From Nostocoides jenkinsii Ben 74 (GTDB lineage: Bacteria > Actinomycetota > Actinomycetes > Actinomycetales > Dermatophilaceae): 38,119 bases of DNA. The position numbers and the translations under genes were made by a program. Positions 1 through 7,096 of the stretch are shown piece after piece. The stretch is from assembly GCF_001046875.1 (NCBI RefSeq), contig NZ_HF571038.1, positions 3,012,532 to 3,050,650 on the forward strand, read 5' to 3'. Position 1 is the first letter of the stretch, and each line of letters opens with the position of its first letter. Below the pieces are notes generated by a model. That model did no database searches and was not told the DNA's origin. It was given only the letters and a program-made list of their open reading frames with translations.

Positions 1-21
1 ACACCGTTGGTCGGACAGACC

Positions 22-924
22 CTACCCCGGGTCGGCTTCTTGTGCAGCATAGAACGCTGCTTCGTACTCGGCCGGCGGAATGTCGTCGCAGTGGCCGTGT
101 AGCCGGGTCTCGTTGAACCAGTGCACCCACGACAGCGTGGCGAGTTCGAGTTCGTCGACGTCGTCCCAGCCGGTGGTGTCAGGTCCGTAGACGCACTCGG
201 TCTTGTAGAGCCCGTTGGCCGTCTCGGCCAAGGCATTGTCGTAGGAGTCGGCCACGGTCCCGATCGAGGGACGAGCGCCGATCTCCTCGAGCCGCTCGGT
301 GAATCGCACCGAGGTGAACTGCGACCCGGCATCCGAATGCGTCACCAGCCCGATGAGCCGGTGCCCGCCACGGGACGCTCTGGCCATCTCCAGAGCGTCG
401 AGGACCATCTCGGTCTTCATGTTCGCTGCGACCCGCCAGCCGACGATCCGTCGACTGAACGCGTCGACGATGAAGCACACATACGCCATCCCCGACCGGG
501 TCGGAACGTAGGTCAGATCCGTCACCCACAACGCGTCGGGCCGGTCGGCCTTGAAGTGCCTGTTGACCAGGTCCGGCGCTCTGGTGGCACCGGGATCCTG
601 CTTGGTCGTGAACACCTTCTTCCGAAGCCGGGACACGCCCTCGATTCCCAGCCCCCGCATCAGCCGGGCGACCTGGTCCCGGCCGATGTCGTGGCCCGCG
701 CGCTGGGCGGCCTTCCACAGCTTGTGGGCCCCGTAGACCTTCCGGTTCGCGACCCACAGCGTCATCAGGACCTGCATCATGACCAGGTCACGGACCGCAC
801 GGGCCGACGGAGCGATCTGCCGCTTCTTCGCGGCGTAATAGCTGCTCGGAGCCACCTGCAGGTGCCTGCAGATGAACTCGACTCCGAACTCAGCACGGTT
901 CTCGTCGACGAACGCGACGATCAC
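22..924 (-). CDS. IS3-family transposase OrfB (DDE integrase domain)
   Basis: This 300-residue protein is the catalytic half of an IS3-family transposase. It has an N-terminal helical HTH_21-like region (about 45-105) and an rve integrase core (about 125-285). Visible catalytic features are the first Asp in WVTDLTY, the second in THSDAGSQ and the Glu in DNALAETANG, giving the expected DDE triad. The start is GTG at 924, inside the GTGA that also holds the orfA stop. OrfB could therefore be made by translational coupling or by the -1 frameshift usual for IS3 elements, although I see no A-rich slippery run. Length is normal and no internal stop is present, so the element looks potentially active. 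Confidence 0.93.
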   Translation of the reverse strand: MIVAFVDENRAEFGVEFICRHLQVAPSSYYAAKKRQIAPSARAVRDLVMMQVLMTLWVANRKVYGAHKLWKAAQRAGHDIGRDQVARLMRGLGIEGVSRLRKKVFTTKQDPGATRAPDLVNRHFKADRPDALWVTDLTYVPTRSGMAYVCFIVDAFSRRIVGWRVAANMKTEMVLDALEMARASRGGHRLIGLVTHSDAGSQFTSVRFTERLEEIGARPSIGTVADSYDNALAETANGLYKTECVYGPDTTGWDDVDELELATLSWVHWFNETRLHGHCDDIPPAEYEAAFYAAQEADPG

Positions 925-1262
925 TTCAAGGGGCGGTCGAGCTCCGCCGCGAAGAAAGCCGAGGCCCGCTTCAGCAGATCGTTGGCACGACGAAGCTCCC
1001 GATTCTCCTGTTCCAACTCCTTGATGCGTTTCGCCTCCACCGTCGTCAGGCCCAGCTCGACACCCTCATCGATGTCAGCCTGCTTGACCCAGGTCCGCAG
1101 CGACTCGACACCACAGCCGATCTGGTCGGCCACCCGCTGGACCGTCCCGTGCGTGGTGCCGAGCTCCTTGCGCAGCTGCCGCACGAGCCGGACCGCCCTG
1201 GCCTTCTCCTCAGGCGAGTACCGCCGCGTGGTCGGCTTCCCCGACGTGCTCTTGGTTCCCAT
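921..1262 (-). CDS. IS3-family transposase OrfA (HTH_Tnp_1)
   Basis: This is the DNA-binding subunit of the IS3 element. From the ATG at 1262 it is 113 residues; an upstream in-frame start at 1298 would add 12. The helix-turn-helix lies at about 15-60 (SPEEKARAVRLVRQLRKEL, then a GCGVESLRTWVKQ recognition helix). A C-terminal leucine-zipper-like coiled coil (KELEQENRELRRANDLLKRA) follows, as is usual for OrfA. The stop overlaps the orfB GTG by four bases (GTGA). ATG 1262 is preferred because it lies about eight bases after a GAGG and begins just before the conserved region. Confidence 0.9.
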   Translation of the reverse strand: MGTKSTSGKPTTRRYSPEEKARAVRLVRQLRKELGTTHGTVQRVADQIGCGVESLRTWVKQADIDEGVELGLTTVEAKRIKELEQENRELRRANDLLKRASAFFAAELDRPLK

Positions 1263-1316
1263 GGCTCCATCCTCGTTTCCAAGGTCGGGAGCCTCCAAGC
1301 AACCCAGGGTGGTTCA

Positions 1317-1494
1317 GACTTGGACTCGAAGCCGGCATCGTCAACGACACTTCACCCCTGACACCATCAGCCGCAGCCTCCGACGCGCCGGACTAGCGTC
1401 TGTCGGCGCTTATGGCCTCAAGAGGACCTCGCCGCTCGACCCCGCAACTGAACACCAGCACGGCAAGGCTGTGTACGTCACGAGGATGGCGTAG
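1317..1494 (+). pseudogene. C-terminal remnant of a gene cut by the IS (possibly a methyltransferase)
   Basis: From the probable IS end to a TAG at 1494, one plus-strand frame reads 58 codons with protein-like composition. It includes HFTPDTISRSLRRAGL, a stretch ending in TSPLDP, and a C-terminus of HGKAVYVTRMA. The pattern of HFTP, then a helix ending in AGL/AGF, then a strand, resembles the last part of class I SAM-dependent methyltransferases. That family call is a guess. No start codon or promoter is present, and the 5' part would lie beyond the other IS end. I infer that the IS inserted into this gene. Confidence 0.35.
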
Positions 1495-2190
1495 AACTCA
1501 CCCCAAGCCTGTGAAGGCCGAGCAGGAGAAGATCTTGGGAGAACGTACCCGCTCCGAGCCTTGCCCGATCGCGCGAAGTCTCCCTCCGCCCAGACCCGTT
1601 GGATAGTTTCGACCCCACCGACGATGTCGAGGTGGCTCGGTCCGTGTTGGCCGGACCCGCCAAGCGAGTCGTCACTACGACCTACTCAGGCTGAGGTCGT
1701 GTGCTCCGACAGGCTTCTCCACCGAAACAGTCTGGAAGCACGCGGTCGCGGCTTGGGGCAGGCATTGGAACCCAGAAGGCAGCACGTTGTTGGTGCGACG
1801 CGCCATATCGAAGCCTGACGAAGTCCCGATCTCGACTGGCTTGTTCGCACCGCACCGCAGCGACTCTTCACACGCGGATAGGTGTCGTCGCCTGAGTCAA
1901 CGTGCGTGGATCTGGACAAGTTAGCCGGAAGGCCTGAACCTTCTCAACTTGTCCCGCCGCAGGTCAGAGGCCCGGAGCCTGGACAAGAAGCGCCGGAACC
2001 TACAACTCGACTGGGTGACTCGGTATGCCGCGCCGACCGGCGCCAGTCTTCAGGTGTTGACTCACGATGACAGCAGCTCGGTGGCCCCCCGAGGTGTCCA
2101 TCGCAGTAGACGATGTCGATGCGGCATACGCCGATGCGCAGGTCCGGCCGCGCGATGGCCACGGAAGGGAGGGTCAAGGTCAAGATGTCG
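1495..2190. other. About 700 bases without an intact gene; decayed coding debris
   Basis: No frame here has a believable start, ribosome site and family match. Two plus-strand stretches read like protein without a start: one ends at a TGA near 1694 and includes DSFDPTDDVEVARSVLAG; another, about 1665-1923, includes STETVWKHAVAAWGRHW and ends in a TAG. They lie in different frames and partly overlap, which suggests frameshifted remains of one or two genes lost after the neighbouring IS insertion. I recognise no family. Confidence 0.3.
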
Positions 2191-2203
2191 TAGCATCAGA
2201 TGC
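2191..2203 (+). promoter_or_regulatory. -10-like hexamer and small palindrome before vapB (first TA pair)
   Basis: TAGCAT (2191-2196) lies seven bases before the vapB ATG at 2204, the spacing of a leaderless promoter. It overlaps a perfect 5-1-5 inverted repeat, GCATC-A-GATGC (2193-2203), which could be the autoregulatory operator of the antitoxin. Confidence 0.4.
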
Positions 2204-2434
2204 ATGCGCACCACCCTGTCGATCGATGACGACGTCCTCGAGGCGGTCAAGGAACGAGCACGTCGCGAGGACCGCACAGCCGGCGAGGTTCTCTCCGACC
2301 TCGCGCGCACCGCCCTCACGCGCAGGGAAGGTGGGCGGCATACAGCCAAGAACGGCTTCACAGTCCTCGCGTCACGGGGGCGGACTGTGACGAACTCACT
2401 TGTCGAGCGGTTGCGCGACGAGGACGGTTCATGA
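2204..2434 (+). CDS. vapB: VapB-type ribbon-helix-helix antitoxin
   Basis: This 76-residue protein begins with the RHH signature (MRTTLSIDDDVLEAVKERAR), a beta strand followed by two helices that dimerise and bind operator DNA. The C-terminal half (about 45-76) is the flexible tail that would wrap the toxin. The frame is open upstream to 1949, but ATG 2204 is chosen because the family signature begins exactly there and a -10-like element lies seven bases before it. The stop overlaps the toxin ATG by four bases (ATGA at 2431-2434), the usual antitoxin-first order. The pair is expected to repress its own transcription. Confidence 0.85.
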   Translation: MRTTLSIDDDVLEAVKERARREDRTAGEVLSDLARTALTRREGGRHTAKNGFTVLASRGRTVTNSLVERLRDEDGS

Positions 2435-2868
2435 CTCGGGCGCTACTCGATGTCAATGTGTTGATCGCGCTCATGGACGCCGGGCACGTGGACCACGAGA
2501 CCCTTCACGCGTGGGCTGCGGATGGATTGGCCGACGGCTGGGCGTCGTGCGCCATCACGCAGAACGGGTTTGTCCGCATTCTCAGCCAGCCTGCATACCC
2601 AGGGACAGTGTCCGTTGCTGAGGCCATCGACCTACTCCGATCGTCCATCGAGTCCAGCCACCACGAATTTTGGTCATGCGATATCGGCTTGACCGAGACA
2701 TCCGCCGTGGATTCAACCGCCGTGCTCGGTCACCGCCAAATCACCGACGCGTACCTGCTGGCGCTCGCTGTCCACCACGGCGGACGGCTTGTGACCCTGG
2801 ATCGGTCGGTTCCGATCCGAGCCGTGCGAGGCGCCACCTCCGAGCATCTTGAGGTAATCGCCGGCTAG
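2431..2868 (+). CDS. vapC: VapC-type PIN-domain toxin (ribonuclease)
   Basis: This 145-residue single PIN domain is predicted to be a metal-dependent ribonuclease that inhibits translation when not bound by its VapB partner. Acidic residues expected in the active site are visible: Asp in LLDVNVLIAL (about residue 7), Asp in RQITDAYLLALA (about 107) and Asp in LVTLDRSV (about 125). The middle region is the usual alpha-helical PIN core. Length is normal and no lesion is seen. It is translationally coupled to vapB. The family includes initiator-tRNA, rRNA and other tRNA cutters; the target here cannot be read from the sequence. Confidence 0.9.
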   Translation: MTRALLDVNVLIALMDAGHVDHETLHAWAADGLADGWASCAITQNGFVRILSQPAYPGTVSVAEAIDLLRSSIESSHHEFWSCDIGLTETSAVDSTAVLGHRQITDAYLLALAVHHGGRLVTLDRSVPIRAVRGATSEHLEVIAG

Positions 2869-2901
2869 CACCGGCCGCTTGTCGACGCCGGCTGGCTGTC
2901 A

Positions 2902-3389
2902 GTGGGACGTGCCGTGATCATGGACATGGATCTGGCACTGCCCATCGGACTGGGTACCAACACATCTGGCCGCACGAGCGACGAGGCGACCTCGCGGGAG
3001 GTGCTCGATGCGTTCGCCATGGCGGGAGGCACCCTCATCGACACGGCCGACACCTATTCCGACGGCGAGTCCGAGCGGATCATCGGCCAGTGGATGCGCA
3101 AGCGCGGCCCCGCGACGAGGTCGTCCTCGTGAGCAAGGGCGGGAACCACACCAACTTCGACGGGCTTGCGACAGCGACCATCACCGGAGCGTGTGAGGCT
3201 TCGTTGCGCCGGCTCGGCACGGACCGCATTGACCTCTACTTCGCCCACTACGAGGACGATCTCACCCCGGTCGAGGAGAGTGCCGCGATCGGCAACCACT
3301 TCGAGACCTGGAACGGCGGCATCTACATGGATGCGGTCGAGGAGGCCATGCGCAAGAGGTTGTTCGTCATGTCGTCTAACCAGAGTTGA
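2902..3389 (+). pseudogene. Aldo/keto reductase, frameshifted and truncated
   Basis: The N-terminal half of an aldo/keto reductase is recognisable. There is a first strand with [10 protein letters not shown], then [17 protein letters not shown] containing the Asp and Tyr of the catalytic tetrad, all in the frame starting at 2902. Around 3105-3120 the frame is lost and continues in another frame as [10 protein letters not shown] (with the catalytic Lys) and the barrel segment RLGTDRIDLYFAHYEDD. After about 3285 the similarity stops and 34 unrelated residues lead to a TGA at 3389. A full-length enzyme has about 300 residues, so this copy has one frameshift and has lost its C-terminal half. Confidence 0.75.
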
Positions 3390-3534
3390 CCTGGTCGGAG
3401 CCTTCGTGAGGCGAGTTGATGCGTCGCGACCAGTTGAAGCACGCAATTCGCGCGGCCTGCCAGATAATCGGCCACTCGGAAGTGATCGTTGTTGGCTCCT
3501 GATGCTGCATACCGCGTCGCCCATGAGTCATTGC

Positions 3535-3560
3535 GACGTATGGCACACGTACCATACGTC
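3535..3560 (+). promoter_or_regulatory. Perfect 26-base inverted repeat: predicted VapBC operator
   Basis: GACGTATGG (3535-3543) and its exact reverse complement CCATACGTC (3552-3560) flank an 8-base spacer. The repeat ends one base before the vapB ATG at 3562. TACCAT (3550-3555), at the edge of the right arm, has the form and spacing of a leaderless -10 box, so a repressor bound here would cover the promoter. Autorepression by the VapBC complex is the expected use. Confidence 0.75.
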
Positions 3561-3561
3561 C

Positions 3562-3774
3562 ATGAAGACCACGCTGTATCTTCCTGACGACCTCAAACAG
3601 GCTGTTGAGGTGGAGGCGCGTCGACGAGGGATCTCCGAAGCCGAGGTGGTCCGCGGAGCGTTGCGTGAGCAACTCATGACCGGGCCGGTTCGCCCCCGAG
3701 CGGGCATCATCACGGGCCTAGAGCCCATCGCCGACCGCGTGGACGAGCTGCTGGGCGAGGGCTTCGGAGCGTGA
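3562..3774 (+). CDS. vapB: VapB-type ribbon-helix-helix antitoxin (second TA pair)
   Basis: This 70-residue RHH protein starts MKTTLYLPDDLKQAVEVEAR followed by RRGISEAEVVRGALREQL, a classic strand-helix-helix DNA-binding unit. A short acidic C-terminal tail (about 45-70) is presumed to contact the toxin. ATG 3562 is chosen because the RHH begins there and the palindromic operator ends at 3560. The stop overlaps the toxin's GTG start (GTGA, 3771-3774). It is not obviously a copy of the antitoxin at 2204: the sequences share the fold but few residues. Confidence 0.88.
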   Translation: MKTTLYLPDDLKQAVEVEARRRGISEAEVVRGALREQLMTGPVRPRAGIITGLEPIADRVDELLGEGFGA

Positions 3775-4193
3775 AACCGAAGGGCGTGGTTGTCGACACG
3801 AGCGCTTTGCTGGCCTTCTTCGACGCCAACGAGCCGCAGCATGAAGCAGTCGTCGAGGCGATCCAGTCGTCCCGTGGCCCACTCATCGTCTCGCCATATG
3901 TCATCGCTGAACTCGACTATCTCGTGATGACGCGGCACGGGGTGCAGGCGCAGCGCACCGTGCTCAACGAAATTGCCGGGGGCGCATGGGAATTGGCGCA
4001 CATGGACCGAGCACGTCTTGCGGACGCCAACCGCATTGTGGAGCGCTTCGCCGACATTCCCATCGGGGTCGCGGACGCCTCGAATGTGGTCTTGGCCGAG
4101 GTCTACGGCACCCGAGCCATCGTGACGCTCGATCGCCGACACTTCACAATCCTGCGCTTCGACGACGGCTCACGGGTGGACGTCCGGCCGTAG
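3771..4193 (+). CDS. vapC: VapC-type PIN-domain toxin (second TA pair)
   Basis: This 140-residue PIN-domain protein has the acidic active-site set: Asp in VVDTSALLAFF (about residue 9), Glu in YVIAELDYLV (about 47), Asp in VADASNVVLAE (about 102) and Asp in IVTLDRRHF (about 120). The start is GTG 3771 inside the GTGA overlap with the antitoxin, so its synthesis depends on upstream translation. Length is typical and the protein looks intact. It belongs to a different VapC subgroup from the toxin at 2431, judging by the different motif surroundings. Confidence 0.9.
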   Translation: MKPKGVVVDTSALLAFFDANEPQHEAVVEAIQSSRGPLIVSPYVIAELDYLVMTRHGVQAQRTVLNEIAGGAWELAHMDRARLADANRIVERFADIPIGVADASNVVLAEVYGTRAIVTLDRRHFTILRFDDGSRVDVRP

Positions 4194-4235
4194 GTCCGCG
4201 CCAGCGGACGCCTCCGCACGTGTGACGGTCTTCGT

Positions 4236-4275
4236 GGGGAAGTCTGCTGCTCCCCTGGCGACAGCAATCTTCCCC
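4236..4275. repeat. 40-base stem-loop element, copy 1
   Basis: The arms at 4236-4249 (GGGGAAGTCTGCTG) and 4262-4275 (CAGCAATCTTCCCC) pair at 12 of 14 positions around a 12-base loop. A related element with the same 14-12-14 layout lies at 9914-9953. The two share an 11-base core, GGCGACAGCAA, and CCCCGC after the right arm. It sits between vapC and the NUDIX gene and could act as a terminator, though no T-run follows. Confidence 0.55.
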
Positions 4276-4310
4276 GCGAGCGGGGCCACGGGAACGGCAC
4301 ACTGGTCGTC

Positions 4311-4709
4311 ATGCCCATCGCGATCGCTGTTGCCGTTTTCGTGCGCGACGGGCGGGCTCTTCTGGGTCATCGGCATCGTGACCGCCGCTGGTATCCCGAC
4401 TGCTGGGATCTCATCGGCGGGCACATCGAGCCGGGCGAGACACCCGAGGAGGCCGTGCGGCGCGAGTGCCGCGAGGAGATCGGCGTCGAGATCCAAGAGT
4501 TTCGCAAGTTGCCCATGACCGTCAGCGATCCGAACCTCGACCTGTCCGCCTTCCTCGTCAAGCAGTGGCACGGCGAACCGACGAATACCGCACCGGACGA
4601 TCACGACGACCTGGCGTGGTTCACCGCTGACGAGATCGGCCACCTCACCCTGGCCGACCCGTCCGGTCGGGCCCTACTGCAGGCCGCTGCCCGCTCCTCA
4701 ACCAACTAG
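4311..4709 (+). CDS. NUDIX hydrolase
   Basis: This 132-residue single NUDIX domain would hydrolyse a nucleoside diphosphate linked to another group; the true substrate cannot be told. The NUDIX box runs from about residue 37 to 59: Gly-Gly-His, then EPGETPEEAVR, then the REC-REEIG catalytic helix, matching GX5EX7REUXEEXGU. A strand with VAVFVRDGRALLGHR precedes it. The start ATG 4311 lies seven bases after CACACT, consistent with a leaderless transcript. A MutT-like or ADP-sugar role is possible. Confidence 0.9.
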   Translation: MPIAIAVAVFVRDGRALLGHRHRDRRWYPDCWDLIGGHIEPGETPEEAVRRECREEIGVEIQEFRKLPMTVSDPNLDLSAFLVKQWHGEPTNTAPDDHDDLAWFTADEIGHLTLADPSGRALLQAAARSSTN

Positions 4710-4745
4710 ATCAGCCTTCGACGACCAGGGACAAGATGACCAGTC

Positions 4746-5855
4746 GTGTCGCTAGACGTGGTCACCGAGGGGCTCGGCCGCGCGCTCCCGATCGTGGCCT
4801 TCCTGCTGGCGATCACCGCAGTCGCAGAACTCAGCGATCGCGCTGGAGTTTTCGATGTCATCGGGCATTGGATCGCGCGGCACGGACGACACCGGATGTG
4901 GCTGCTGTGGCTGCTCTTCTGGGCCTTCGCGGTGACGTGCACGATCTTCCTCAGCCTCGACACCACCGCCGTCCTCCTCACCCCGGTCGCCCTCTCCGTC
5001 GCCAACCAGATCGGCGTCCCACCGCGACCCTTCGCACTCACCACCCTGTGGATTGCGAACACCGGCTCGCTTCTCCTGCCGGTCTCCAACCTGACGAATC
5101 TGCTTGCGCTGCAACGCCTTGAGGCGCTGGGGGTGGACCACACGGCATACGTCCGCCTCGCCTTTGCACCCGCGATCGTGAGCATCGCGATCACGCTTGG
5201 GGTGATCGCCCTCCTGCACTGGCGCGATCTGGGCACGCGCTATGCGGTGGACCCACCGGCCGATCCGCACGACCCAACCTTGTTTCGCTGCGCGGCCCTC
5301 GTATGCCTGATCATCGGCCCCGCCTTCGCCGCGGGCTTGCCGCCGTGGGCCGTGGCTGCCGCCGCCGCGCTGGTCTTGACCGTCGCCACCGCATGGCGGG
5401 CCCCGCACCACCTGAAACACCTCAACCTGCCGTGGCTGATGGCGCTCGCCTTCGCCGCCCTCACCATCGTCGTCGCCGCCGCGCACGATGCCGGGCTTCT
5501 TAACCCACTGCTCAATCTGGCTGGTACCGGCACCACGACGCCGGACCTCCTCAGGGTCGCAGGCACCTCGGCCCTCACCTCGAATGCCGTCAACAACCTG
5601 CCCGCCTACCTCGCCCTCGAACCCGCCGCGGCGGGCGATCGCCTGCGTCTGATGGCCGTTCTCATCGGCACCAACGCCGGCCCGCTCGTCACCCCATGGG
5701 CCTCCCTCGCAACGCTGCTCTGGATGCAGCGTTGCCGTGCGGCCGGGGTGCGCTGGAGCCTCTGGCGGCTCGCGCTAGGCGGCCTTGTGTGCGGCTCGCT
5801 AGCGGTGCTCGGCTCGACACTCGCTGTCACCCTGCCATTGCTCGGCGCTCGGTAG
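4746..5855 (+). CDS. ArsB/NhaD-superfamily (SLC13-like) permease
   Basis: This 369-residue polytopic membrane protein has roughly nine or ten hydrophobic spans. The segment SLDTTAVLLTPVALSVANQ and the later TSALTSNAVNNLPAYLAL carry the Ser/Thr-Asn-rich half-helix motifs typical of the ion transporter superfamily (ArsB, NhaD, SLC13). It would move an anion such as arsenite or a dicarboxylate, or exchange Na+/H+. No arsR or arsC lies nearby, so arsenite export is only one option. GTG 4746 starts just before the first span; an ATG at 4738 is in another frame. It runs nearly into the next gene, and the TAG stop is part of that gene's -10-like hexamer. Confidence 0.8.
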   Translation: MSLDVVTEGLGRALPIVAFLLAITAVAELSDRAGVFDVIGHWIARHGRHRMWLLWLLFWAFAVTCTIFLSLDTTAVLLTPVALSVANQIGVPPRPFALTTLWIANTGSLLLPVSNLTNLLALQRLEALGVDHTAYVRLAFAPAIVSIAITLGVIALLHWRDLGTRYAVDPPADPHDPTLFRCAALVCLIIGPAFAAGLPPWAVAAAAALVLTVATAWRAPHHLKHLNLPWLMALAFAALTIVVAAAHDAGLLNPLLNLAGTGTTTPDLLRVAGTSALTSNAVNNLPAYLALEPAAAGDRLRLMAVLIGTNAGPLVTPWASLATLLWMQRCRAAGVRWSLWRLALGGLVCGSLAVLGSTLAVTLPLLGAR

Positions 5856-5865
5856 CGTACTCGTC

Positions 5866-6567
5866 ATGGACATGCTGAGGGAAGATGCCATCGCCAGCGC
5901 AGGGCTGAGTGAGTGGCGCAAGCTGGCCCAGGGGCTGCACGCGCGGTATGCCGTGCCCGACTTCGCCAGTGGCGCGCGTTTCGTGACCGCCGTCGGGAGT
6001 GTGAGTGCCGCCCACGGCCACTACCCAAAGGTCTCGATGGGGCCTGGCTATGTCGACCTGAAATTGTCCACGGCCGACGCCATCTATCGCGATGACGATG
6101 GCGTCGAGCACATCGTGGAGTGGGTCACCCAACAGGATGTCGACACGGCCCGGGCCATCACCGCCTGCGCGGCCGATCTCGGCCTCACCGCTGAGCCGGA
6201 CGCCGTCAGCGTCATCGAACTTGGTTTGGACACAGCGGATTCCGCGCAGATCGCGCCCTTCTGGGCCGCGCTGCTGACGGGCGACGCCGATGCACGAGGA
6301 CGGGGAACGCCAGGCGACGAAATCCGCGATGCCACCGGCCGGAGTCCAAATCTGTGGTTCGGTGACGCTCCGGAAGCCAGCGGCCAACGCTTCCACATCG
6401 AGGTCTACGTGCCGCGCTCCATCGCCGCCGCACGCATCGCCGATGCTCTCGCCGCTGGCGGCACGATCGTTGATGACAGCCAGTCGCCCGGGCTCACCGT
6501 GCTCGCCGATCCGGAGGGCAACTACGGCGTCCTGTGTGTGGCCGAGGGGCCCGCGCCGAACAGTTGA
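5866..6567 (+). CDS. Pterin-4a-carbinolamine dehydratase-like / VOC-domain fusion
   Basis: This 233-residue protein joins two small folds. Residues 1-105 look like a pterin-4a-carbinolamine dehydratase (DCoH/PCD): a WR...L motif, FASGARFVTAV, then HGHYPKVSM and a YVDLKLST strand. The PCD signature normally has HH-P and a later His-Asp; here they read HYP and STAD, so dehydratase activity is doubtful. Residues 115-228 form a glyoxalase/VOC half-barrel pair (IELGLDTADSAQIAPFWAALL at the start, HIEVYVPRS, LADPEGNYGVLCVAE at the end). This combination is known in actinobacteria with no settled function. TAGCGT lies seven bases before the ATG, again leaderless in form, and overlaps the stop of the permease gene. 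Confidence 0.8.
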   Translation: MDMLREDAIASAGLSEWRKLAQGLHARYAVPDFASGARFVTAVGSVSAAHGHYPKVSMGPGYVDLKLSTADAIYRDDDGVEHIVEWVTQQDVDTARAITACAADLGLTAEPDAVSVIELGLDTADSAQIAPFWAALLTGDADARGRGTPGDEIRDATGRSPNLWFGDAPEASGQRFHIEVYVPRSIAAARIADALAAGGTIVDDSQSPGLTVLADPEGNYGVLCVAEGPAPNS

Positions 6568-6670
6568 AGGCCACCGGAGCTCCCGCGACGTGTGGTGAAT
6601 TCTCATCCCGGAGTTGATCATCCACAGCGTCATGCACAGCGGGGGATAACTCGCGCCGAATGCCGTTGGG

Positions 6671-7048
6671 TCACTTATGGATTGCCGCAGACAGCGCCGC
6701 CGCAGCGAGTGCCGGCACCGCCACGAGAGCAGCAATGAATGGCGTGAGCGACATCAGATCACTTCGCCACACGGTGGCGTCGACGCCGTCTGACCACGGG
6801 AACTGGGGAAGCAGGCTGGTGAGCAAGCCGATCACCAGGGCAATCACTACCCAGCGAAAGACGATGGCAGACATCGAGATTCCCGTGCGCCCGTCGACAA
6901 ATCCCCACGCCGCTGACCCCAACAGGAGCGCCAGGAAACCCGCGATCCCGGCACCAATATTGGCGCCATCGCTGGCCAGGCGCGCGAAGCTGAAACCGAC
7001 GACGAATTCGAGCGCCAGGAGCGCCGCTGTCCTGATGGCGATGTCCAT
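6671..7048 (-). CDS. Small integral membrane protein, function unknown
   Basis: From ATG 7048 this is 125 residues with about four hydrophobic spans (near residues 5-25, 30-48, 58-82 and 100-122). The sequence FRWVVIALVIGLLTSLLPQF, with a short polar loop after it, is typical of small actinobacterial membrane proteins. I recognise no family. An upstream in-frame start at 7084 would add a basic leader (MRRCRASK...) that looks unlike a membrane protein start. It lies just downstream of, and on the same strand as, the TetR regulator and could be cotranscribed with it. Confidence 0.65.
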   Translation of the reverse strand: MDIAIRTAALLALEFVVGFSFARLASDGANIGAGIAGFLALLLGSAAWGFVDGRTGISMSAIVFRWVVIALVIGLLTSLLPQFPWSDGVDATVWRSDLMSLTPFIAALVAVPALAAAALSAAIHK

Positions 7049-7096
7049 GCGATCAGCGTGCTTGCTGGCACGGCACCGCCGCATGAGATGGACTAC

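Larger units (their letters stand above)
1..1316 (-). mobile_element. IS3-family insertion sequence, left end outside window
   Basis: Two minus-strand frames (orfA helix-turn-helix, orfB DDE integrase) have the standard IS3 layout. The end upstream of orfA is probably at 1316: read on the minus strand it begins TGAACCACCCTGGG, which resembles IS3-family terminal repeats (TGAACC...). No convincing partner repeat lies in the 21 bases left of the orfB stop, so the other end is probably just outside the window and the target duplication cannot be checked. Sequence right of 1316 reads as the tail of an interrupted gene. Confidence 0.85.

Noticed and set aside
121-1494. Long plus-strand open frame across the IS
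   Set aside because: It is antisense to the transposase genes and has no family features except its last 58 codons, which I list separately as a gene remnant.
4746-5855. Arsenic resistance operon
   Set aside because: Only an ArsB/NhaD-superfamily permease is present; no arsR, arsC or acr gene is adjacent, so the specific role is not supported.
6610-6655. DnaA-box-like words (TCATCCACA, GGGGGATAA)
   Set aside because: Each differs from TTATCCACA at one or more positions, they are not clustered, and no dnaA, dnaN or AT-rich region is nearby, so an origin is not supported.
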